Positions 53,944-60,137 of a stretch of DNA of 64,000 nt are shown piece by piece. Position numbers and translations under genes: made by a program. Numbering within the stretch: position 1 is the first letter of the stretch; each line of letters begins with the position of its first letter. This stretch comes from PALSA-693 sp963781155 (GTDB lineage Bacteria > Actinomycetota > Acidimicrobiia > Acidimicrobiales > Palsa-688), in NCBI GenBank assembly GCA_963781155.1, contig CAWAEC010000006.1, forward strand, positions 620,001 through 684,000, given 5' to 3'. The notes under the pieces are model-generated. The model was not told the origin of the DNA. It saw only the letters and a list, made by a program, of their open reading frames with translations, and made no database searches.

Positions 53944-54864
53944 ATGGGATTCCCGCGTTTACAGGTTGACGAGGTTTCGGAGGGACTGGTCGAGGCGTAT
54001 TGTCACTATGAGCTGGTCGAGCGGCGGCTGGCCGAGTTGACGGTGAGCAATGCGGCGTACGCGGTCCGCCAGTTCCTGGCGTGGCGGACCGAGATGGGCC
54101 TGGGACCTATCGAGCACCTGGACCCGGTCGAGCTGGAGCAGTTCGTGCTACACGAGTCTGGCCGGCTGAAGCGGGGATCGATGCGGACCAGGGTCGGGAT
54201 GTTACGGACCTTCGTGCGGTTCCTGTTCCGTACTGGCATAACTGAGCGTGACCTGTCGGCCAGCGTTCCGTGGATCGCGAGCGCTCGCTTCGACGGGCTG
54301 CCTAAGGCTCTCGACGCCTCCACCGTGGCGGCCCTGTTGAACTCTTGTAACCGCAGACGCCCGGTCGGCGTGCGGGATTACGCCATCTTCACTTTGATGG
54401 TCCGGCTCGGTCTGCGAGCGATCGAGATCTCCCGGATGCAGCTCGAAGACGTCGACTGGCGGGCGGGCGTGTTCGTGGTGCACGGCAAAGGCGGACGGCG
54501 GGCCCTTCTCCCGCTGCCGGGTGACGTGGGCGAGGCGCTGGTCGACTATCTGCGATTTGGGCGTCCTGTCTCGTCTTGTCGGACACTGTTCCTGGCCTGC
54601 CGGGGCGAGCCGACGGGCATCTCCCGCCAGGCGGTGGTCCTGATATCGCAGACGGCCTGTCAGCGGCTGGGTATTCCGAGCGTCGGTGGTCACGCCCTGC
54701 GCCACACCGCGGCCACCAACTTGTTGCGCCACGGGGCGTCGCTGCGGGAGGTGGCCGAGGTGTTGCGACAGTCCGATGGGGCCACCACCGGCATCTACGC
54801 CAAAGTGGCCGACGGGGCTCTGTCTTTGGCGGTCCGCCCCTGGCCGACAGGAGACCGGCCATGA
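53944..54864 (+). CDS. RIT tyrosine recombinase 1
   Basis: 306 residues; AGAGAGGAG precedes the ATG. N-terminal SAM-like domain followed by the catalytic domain: Arg in RLGLRAIEISRM, HALRHTAATNLLRHG, and Tyr in TTGIYAKV. The usual His/Trp before the Tyr (LGH or LRH) reads LRQSD here, so a catalytic position is Gln. It overlaps recombinase 2. Confidence 0.88.
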   Translation: MGFPRLQVDEVSEGLVEAYCHYELVERRLAELTVSNAAYAVRQFLAWRTEMGLGPIEHLDPVELEQFVLHESGRLKRGSMRTRVGMLRTFVRFLFRTGITERDLSASVPWIASARFDGLPKALDASTVAALLNSCNRRRPVGVRDYAIFTLMVRLGLRAIEISRMQLEDVDWRAGVFVVHGKGGRRALLPLPGDVGEALVDYLRFGRPVSSCRTLFLACRGEPTGISRQAVVLISQTACQRLGIPSVGGHALRHTAATNLLRHGASLREVAEVLRQSDGATTGIYAKVADGALSLAVRPWPTGDRP

Positions 54865-55784
54865 CCGCCCTGGGAGGATACCTGGTGCGCTACATCGTCC
54901 TGCGGCGGGCCGTGGGATACCAGCCGGACAACGACGCCCAGCTGCTTGGTGCCTTCGTCAAATACCTCGACGGAGACGGCCAGACCACGGTGACCGTGGC
55001 GGCCTCGTTGGCGTGGGCTGACCAAGCCACGGCCGATCAGCAGTCCGCCCGGCGCCTCCAAGCGGTGCGCGGCTTCGCCCGCTACCTAACCGGATTCGAG
55101 CCTGACACCCAGGTCCCACCGCCGGGTTTGATCGCAGCCGCCGATGTCCGCCGGACACCTCACATCTTCACCGAAGAGCAAACATGCGCCTTGATGAAGA
55201 CGGCGGGCAGCCTGACACCACCGGTGTGGGGTCTGGCCATGGCCACTGTCATCGGTTTGATGGCGGCGACTGGGCTGCGCCCCGGGGAGATATACCGCCT
55301 CGGACGCGATCACGTCGATCTCGGCGCTGGACGCCTGGCCGTGATGCACTCCAAGCACGGCAAGAGCAGACAGATTCCCCTGCACGCCACCACCGTCGAC
55401 GCCCTTGGCCGCTACGCCCATCTGCGAGACCGGAGTTTCGCCGACCCGGCCGGATCAGGCTTCTTCCTGACCGCGTCTGGCAGCAACCTGACCAGCGAGG
55501 TGGTGGCCCGCTGCTTCCGCCGGCTGGTGCTCACCGCCGGGATCGACCCGTCGGGCGGCGGCCGCTCACCGGCGCGGCTGGGCGATCTACGCCACAGCTT
55601 CGCCGTGCATACCTTGCTTTCCTGGCATCACACTGGCGTCGACGTGCAACGCCAACTCCCGGTGCTGTCCGCCTTCTTGGGGCATAACGAGCCAGCCCAC
55701 ACCTACTGGTATTTGCAGGCCGTCCCCGAGCTGATGGCCTTCGCCGCCGACCGGCTCGACCGTTTCTGGCAGGTCCGGTCATGA
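54861..55784 (+). CDS. RIT tyrosine recombinase 2
   Basis: 307 residues from the ATG at 54861, which overlaps the stop of recombinase 1. Arg in TGLRPGEIYRL, Lys in HSKHGKSRQIPL, and Tyr in PAHTYWYLQAV. In the HxxR box the His is replaced by Gly (LGDLRHSFAV); LGHNE is normal. It is the middle member of the trio and overlaps recombinase 3 by 4 bp. Confidence 0.88.
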   Translation: MTALGGYLVRYIVLRRAVGYQPDNDAQLLGAFVKYLDGDGQTTVTVAASLAWADQATADQQSARRLQAVRGFARYLTGFEPDTQVPPPGLIAAADVRRTPHIFTEEQTCALMKTAGSLTPPVWGLAMATVIGLMAATGLRPGEIYRLGRDHVDLGAGRLAVMHSKHGKSRQIPLHATTVDALGRYAHLRDRSFADPAGSGFFLTASGSNLTSEVVARCFRRLVLTAGIDPSGGGRSPARLGDLRHSFAVHTLLSWHHTGVDVQRQLPVLSAFLGHNEPAHTYWYLQAVPELMAFAADRLDRFWQVRS

Positions 55785-56767
55785 CCCGGGCCGCCCCGCT
55801 GATCCAAGGATTCTTCACCCAGCGCCTGCCCCAGCAGCGCGTCAGCGCCCACACCATCGCCTCCTATCGGGACTGCTTCAAGCTGCTGTTGCGGTTCGCT
55901 CATGCTCGCACCGGCCGCCCTCCCGTCGAGCTGGACCTCGCCGATCTCGACGCCGAGCTTGTCGGGGCGTTCTTGGATCACCTCGAGACCGACCGTCACA
56001 ACGGGATCGACACCCGCAACCTCCGCTTAACGGCGATCCAGTCGTTCTTCCGCTACGTGCAACTCGACTGCCCCGAACACGCCGGCGTCGTCGCCCGGGT
56101 GCTGGCCATCCCAGCCAAACGACCCGACCAAACCATCGTCAGCTACCTCACCCCGAACGAGGTCGACGCCCTGCTCGCCGCTCCTGACCGATCCACACCA
56201 CTGGGGCAGAGGGACCACCTGCTCATGCTGGTGGCCGTCCAGACCGGGCTGCGAGTGTCCGAGCTGACCGGACTGCGCTGCGACGACGTCAGCTTCGGTG
56301 CCGGGGCCAATCTCTTCACCAAAGGCAAAGGCCGCAAGGACCGTCACACCCCGCTGACCCAGCCGACCGCCCGGCTACTACGAGACTGGATCGAACAGAG
56401 GGCTGCCGGGCCGGAGGATCCTGTCTTCGCCACAAGGACAGGCGGGCGGCTGAGCACCGACGCCGTCCAGGACCTTATGGCCAAGCACGTAGGCGTCGCC
56501 GCAGAGCAGTGCGAGTCGCTCCGCCCCAAGCGGATCACCCCGCACACGCTCCGTCACACCTGCGCCATGGGCATGCTCGCTGCCGAGCTCGACGTGGCCA
56601 CCATCGCGTTGTGGCTCGGGCATTCCAGCATCAAGTCCAGCGAGATCTACATCCACGCCGACATGACCCTCAAGGAGAAAGCCCTGGCTCGCGTCGCCCC
56701 TACCCCGGCCGCCCAGCGCCGATATCGGCCACCGGACAGGCTCCTCGCCTTCCTCGAAAACCTGTAA
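55781..56767 (+). CDS. RIT tyrosine recombinase 3
   Basis: 328 residues. All catalytic residues are in place: Arg in QTGLRVSELTGLR, Lys in TKGKGRKDRHTPL, HTLRHTCAMGML, LGHSSIKSSEIYIHA with Tyr. It is thus the only member of the trio with a canonical active site. Confidence 0.9.
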   Translation: MTRAAPLIQGFFTQRLPQQRVSAHTIASYRDCFKLLLRFAHARTGRPPVELDLADLDAELVGAFLDHLETDRHNGIDTRNLRLTAIQSFFRYVQLDCPEHAGVVARVLAIPAKRPDQTIVSYLTPNEVDALLAAPDRSTPLGQRDHLLMLVAVQTGLRVSELTGLRCDDVSFGAGANLFTKGKGRKDRHTPLTQPTARLLRDWIEQRAAGPEDPVFATRTGGRLSTDAVQDLMAKHVGVAAEQCESLRPKRITPHTLRHTCAMGMLAAELDVATIALWLGHSSIKSSEIYIHADMTLKEKALARVAPTPAAQRRYRPPDRLLAFLENL

Positions 56768-56821
56768 CTATGCCGGGCAACCCAGCACGAAACCGAAGCC
56801 CGCCACGGCCCTCTCGGCCCC

Positions 56822-56855
56822 ACCCGGCATAGGTTCTGACCCGGCATAGGCCACC
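56822..56855 (-). repeat. RIT right terminal inverted repeat
   Basis: Exact inverse copy of the left repeat. The match ends at both sides (56821 and 56856 differ from the expected base), so 34 bp is the exact length. Confidence 0.92.
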
Positions 56856-57183
56856 GGGTTCCCCGGAGGCGATGGAAGGGGCCGCGGCGGGAGCAGGCGG
56901 GGTCTCTCGTGCTCGGGGAGAGGGGCCTGGCTGTCGATCGAGCGAGATCTCGGTCTCGGACCCTAAGGCCCCTCTGCCTGAGGAGGACAACCGAAGCCTG
57001 ACGCCCTCCGCCAGCGTTCCGGGTGGTGGCCAGATTGTCCTGACGCGCTCGGGTGGCACGCTCCGGGTTGTTCAGTGGTGCGTGAGTAACCACATCCAGC
57101 GGATGCCTACCACGAAGAGTGGTTTCGACGGCAAGATCCATTACGAACCGATCACCCGTGTAATCATCCCCGAGCGGCATCTC
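56856..57183. other. Flank between RIT and IS110, no gene recognised
   Basis: A plus-strand frame of 104 codons (56872-57186) ends TKSGFDGKIHYEPITRVIIP, and a minus-strand frame of 185 codons runs through the same DNA; neither resembles a known protein to me. It may be remnant sequence of the RIT target. Confidence 0.35.
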
Positions 57184-57754
57184 TGACAGAGCGCTTGCTG
57201 TCAAGTACGAATCGCTCTAGCTGGAAGGATTTTCGGTCCTGTGGGGCCGACTCGTCTGAGTTTCGGGCGCGTTGAAGCGGGTCCTCGATGATGGATTGGT
57301 CGGCTTCGGGGAAGTTGAGAGCTCGGCTATCGACTTCTGGCTCGCCACGAGCCCGCCGATGGACAGCGGTCAAGGGCGGCGAAGCTGTCCCGGAGGGACG
57401 CGAGGACCGGAGGCGAAGCGTTAACGGAGCCGAGGACCGCAGCGCCCTTGAGGGCTGGCTGGCGGTGGGCTACTCGTCTAGCCGCGGTGGGTGAGTTCTT
57501 TCCCGGGGGTTCAGCTGTTGGGTTCTGGTTGACTCCTCGGGTCGGGTCGGATGGTCACAGCGGATCGCTCACCATTGCCCATCAAAGTGGGCGTGGGCAT
57601 GCCGGTGTTCCGGATGCCGGGCATCTCTTCGCGCTCGGGGCGCATGGTGGGGTGCGGCCACAGCCAGGCGGGTTCAATCACTTTGTCGACGTCGCCACCG
57701 AGGTGGGAGTCATGCCGTTACACGAACGCGCGCCCTGGCTGTGCCCGATCCGGG
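57184..57754. other. Long non-coding flank downstream of the IS110 transposase
   Basis: About 570 bp without a recognisable gene inside the presumed element. For an IS1111-like member the bridge RNA would be expected here. The hairpin 57188-57218 marks its outer end. Confidence 0.4.
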
Positions 57755-58771
57755 TCATCCGGCCTTTTGGGCTTCGGCGAGGCACCGGATGTGTCCGTCG
57801 CGTAGCCCGTAGTAGACCATGATGACAAGCTTGCGGGCCACCGCGACCCGGGCGACGCTCTTCGGTCGCCGCTCGGCGATGCGGTGGTAGTCCGCTTTGA
57901 GTTTCGGTCCGCCCCGGCCGTTGGAGACGGCCTCGATGGCCGCCCAGCGGACCAGTTTCGAGCCGGCCTTGGTGATCCGGCCGCGGCGGACCTTGGTGTC
58001 GGACTCGTGGTGCTTGGGGGTCAGCCCCGCCCACGAGCACAGCGCCTGAGGGTTGGCGAAGCGGGAGATGTCGCCGATCTCGGCCACCATGATCGCCGCG
58101 ATGGTCTGGCCGACACCGGGGATGGCCTGGATGGCCCTGTAACCGGTGTGGTCCTTGAGCTGGCGGTGGATCTCTCGCTCGAGCATGTCGATCTCGCGGT
58201 CGTAGACCTCGACCAGGTCGCGGATGGACTCAATCCGGGTGGTGTACGCCCGGGGCAGGTCCAGTTGGTCCAACGAAATCGGGCCCGACACGCCCCACAA
58301 GTCCTTCACCGGCGGGCGCACGCCGTGCTTGGCCAGCACCGCCTTCAGTTGCGCCTTGAGCCCCGTGCGCAGCATGACCAGCCGGGCCCGGAACCGGACC
58401 AGCTCTCGGAGTTCGCGCACGCCGTGGGGGGCGATCCACGCCTCGGGCAACTTGCCCAGGCGCATTCGGTCCAACAGATCACAGCAATCCCGGTAATCGT
58501 TCTTGACCCGCCGGTTCTCCCACGCCAAGCCCGACGGGTTCACCAGGTGGACGTTCGCCCCCAGCTCTTCGAGGGTGTCGACGGCCCAATACCACCCGTA
58601 GGTGGCTTCTATGGCCACCTCGGGCGCTTCGCCAGCTTCGCGAATGGCTTCGGCCAGCGCCAGCGGGTCGTTGTCGATACGAGTCACGCCGACTTTCTCG
58701 CCGGCCTCGTTCTCGCGAACTACCACCGATCGGTTCAGATGCAGGTCGATGGCGACGTACTGTCGTTCCAC
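57755..58771 (-). CDS. IS110-family DEDD transposase
   Basis: 338 residues from the GTG at 58771, decided by AAGGAG five bases ahead; a longer frame to 58927 would add only a Ser/Gly/Lys-rich tail. The RuvC-like DEDD domain (YVAIDLHLNRSVVVR; VAIEATYGWYWAVD; KNDYRDCCDLLDRMR) is followed by the Tnp_20 domain (IPGVGQTIAAIMVAEIGDIS; CSWAGLTPKHHES; TKAGSKLVRWAAIEA with the conserved Ser). It cuts DNA under guidance of an element-encoded RNA in the studied IS110 members. Confidence 0.92.
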   Translation of the reverse strand: MERQYVAIDLHLNRSVVVRENEAGEKVGVTRIDNDPLALAEAIREAGEAPEVAIEATYGWYWAVDTLEELGANVHLVNPSGLAWENRRVKNDYRDCCDLLDRMRLGKLPEAWIAPHGVRELRELVRFRARLVMLRTGLKAQLKAVLAKHGVRPPVKDLWGVSGPISLDQLDLPRAYTTRIESIRDLVEVYDREIDMLEREIHRQLKDHTGYRAIQAIPGVGQTIAAIMVAEIGDISRFANPQALCSWAGLTPKHHESDTKVRRGRITKAGSKLVRWAAIEAVSNGRGGPKLKADYHRIAERRPKSVARVAVARKLVIMVYYGLRDGHIRCLAEAQKAG

Positions 58772-59040
58772 GGTTCTTCTCCTTGCTCGGGAACGGGTTG
58801 GTTTTGTCGCCACCAGTTTCGGGCTGGAACCGCCCCGAGCGGGAGAAGAACCACCACCAGCCTTCGCCGACGACGCCTTCGACACCGGCGTCGACCCAAC
58901 CTTTCTTCCTGACACCTTCGCCACCACCGCTGAACCTCCAAGAACGACGGCTGCAGCCGAACCAGCTGTCCGGCCTACTCAGCGAGAGCGAAGCAAGCGC
59001 TCTGTCATCCCATCACCTTACGGTGACATGTCCCACTTGG
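58772..59040 (-). ncRNA. Candidate bridge-RNA region upstream of the IS110 transposase
   Basis: In the transposase orientation this 270-nt non-coding stretch folds into successive hairpins: TCACC/GGTGA (59013-59026), AGAGCG/CGCTCT (58985-59003), and CGACGCC/GGCGTCG (58871-58877 with 58887-58893) with a 9-nt loop. IS110 elements of the IS621 type encode the bridge RNA here; IS1111-type ones encode it downstream (here 57184-57754). Which side applies is open. Confidence 0.35.
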
Positions 59041-59045
59041 ATATG

Positions 59046-59395
59046 CCGCTGTCGAGCTGAGCGCCCATGGCGCCCTGGCCGCGCACTTGGAGACCGAACT
59101 GCACATCGACCCTGCTGATATCCCTAGTCCTCTCCAGGCCGCCGGCGCTTCGGCACTCTCCTTTCTCTCCGGCGCCCTGCTTCCAATGCTGGCCATCCTG
59201 CTGCCTCCGGCCTCTGCACGAGTCCCGGTGACCTTCGCCGGCGTCCTGGTCGCTCTTGCCCTGACCGGTGCCCTCAGCGCCCGGCTGGGCGGCAGCAACG
59301 TCCGCCGCGCCGTCCTGCGCGTGGTCGTGGGCGGCGCCCTCGGCTTGGGCTTCACCTACGGCGTTGGGCACCTCTTCGGCACGGCCATTGGCTAA
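59046..59395 (+). pseudogene. VIT1/CCC1-family (DUF125) metal transporter, C-terminal remnant
   Basis: From about 59050 the frame reads VELSAHGALAAHLETELHID, then LQAAGASALSFLSGALLPML, AILLPPASARVPVTFAGVLV and VVGGALGLGFTYGVGHLFGT, the last third of VIT-family Fe/Mn transporters with three membrane helices. The N-terminal two thirds are missing and the IS110 element sits where they should be. An internal ATG (59087) opens a 102-residue frame, unlikely to be functional. Confidence 0.75.
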
Positions 59396-59835
59396 ATGAG
59401 CCGCTCCCGCTCCGGACACGGCCGGGGAGCGACTTCGCCATCGCCGAGCCGCCCCTCAAGCCGGATGTTCTCCGTGCTGAAAGGACGGTCAGAGAGCAGG
59501 CAGCGGTGACGGTGGACCGACCGTGCACCACCGAACGACGGTTGCCCCCGACGCGCCGCCCACCGCCGGTTCGCGGGGGAAAATGACGGCGGCCCTGCCG
59601 TCGTATCTCCTATGCCAAGGCGCCAAGGGCAGTCGTCGGCTCTCCGAGGACCGGCGTTGTTGTAAGGGCCGCCTGGATTGACGGGACAGGGGTGAACTGC
59701 GCCGCGGTTGCGCCGCGATGGTTGGGGGCGAATGATCCCTAACGAGGCTCGCTGACGGATCGCGGGGAATGACATAGGCCCTGCTCAGCTCGTAGATTCT
59801 TGCATCGTGGCTGGACGTAAATCGGATGACAGTTT
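59396..59835. other. Non-coding accessory DNA before the att-like site
   Basis: About 440 bp; open frames here (for example on the minus strand 59392-59775) have no recognisable protein content. No repeat or RNA seen. Confidence 0.35.
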
Positions 59836-59837
59836 CC

Positions 59838-59882
59838 CTGATAATGCTGAGGTCGATGGTTCGATTCCATCTAGCCCCACCG
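59838..59882 (+). other. 3' half of a tRNA-Ile(GAT): probable attachment-site copy
   Basis: The sequence begins with the anticodon loop CTGATAAT and continues to a perfect T arm (GATGG TTCGATT CCATC at 59855-59871), the acceptor 3' strand TAGCCCC (59872-59878), discriminator A and CC. Upstream the anticodon and D arms and the 5' acceptor GGGGCTA are not found. Such 3'-half tRNA copies arise when an element integrates into a tRNA gene. The intact tRNA-Ile is not in this window. Confidence 0.72.
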
Positions 59883-59998
59883 ACCAGAAACCCTTTGTGA
59901 CCAGGGATGATCTGTTCGGGGGATGGTTGCTGGAGACGCTACCGACTGACAATCAGCCGGCATCGGTGCTGGCTAATTTGCTGGCGAATTGCGGAAAC

Positions 59999-60127
59999 TC
60001 ATGTAATGCGGACAAGGGGTATGAGCACCTCGAATCGGAGCGCGTCGACGTGAACGGCCAAGGGGTGACGTCCCCGGGTAGCGCTAGCCGAACTTCCGCC
60101 GGGTGGTCGTTCAAGCACGTCTGCCAT
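59999..60127 (-). CDS. Short ORF after the methylase gene (42 codons)
   Basis: ATG at 60127, just beyond the methylase stop, encodes MADVLERPPGGSSASATRGR and HPLAVHVDALRFEVLIPLVR-IT. It is not recognised. It may be the beginning of a gene cut off by rearrangement near the att-like site, or spurious. Confidence 0.2.
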   Translation of the reverse strand: MADVLERPPGGSSASATRGRHPLAVHVDALRFEVLIPLVRIT

Positions 60128-60137
60128 ACCACCACCA

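Larger units (their letters stand above)
53790..56855 (+). mobile_element. Recombinase-in-trio (RIT) element
   Basis: Three tyrosine recombinase genes in the same direction, each overlapping the next by ATGA, are enclosed by 34-bp perfect inverted repeats (53790-53823 and 56822-56855). This is the defining layout of RIT elements. Each end holds two direct CCTATGCCGGGT copies outside (53795-53806, 53812-53823; mirror copies 56822-56833, 56839-56850) and one inverted inner copy (53878-53888; 56768-56777), giving mirror symmetry. No other gene is carried. Total about 3.07 kb. Confidence 0.9.
57184..59007 (-). mobile_element. IS110-family element with 16-bp subterminal inverted repeats
   Basis: TGACAGAGCGCTTGCT occurs at 57184-57199 and, inverted, at 58992-59007, enclosing the transposase gene. 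At both places the repeat is part of an AGAGCG...CGCTCT hairpin (57188-57218; 58985-59003). IS110-family elements usually lack terminal inverted repeats, but the IS1111 group has subterminal ones, so this may belong there. The true ends could be a few dozen bp outside; on the right the VIT gene remnant begins by 59046. Confidence 0.6.

Noticed and set aside
58772..58927. Longer IS110 transposase start
   Set aside because: The added residues are low-complexity, and AAGGAG sits right before the GTG at 58771.
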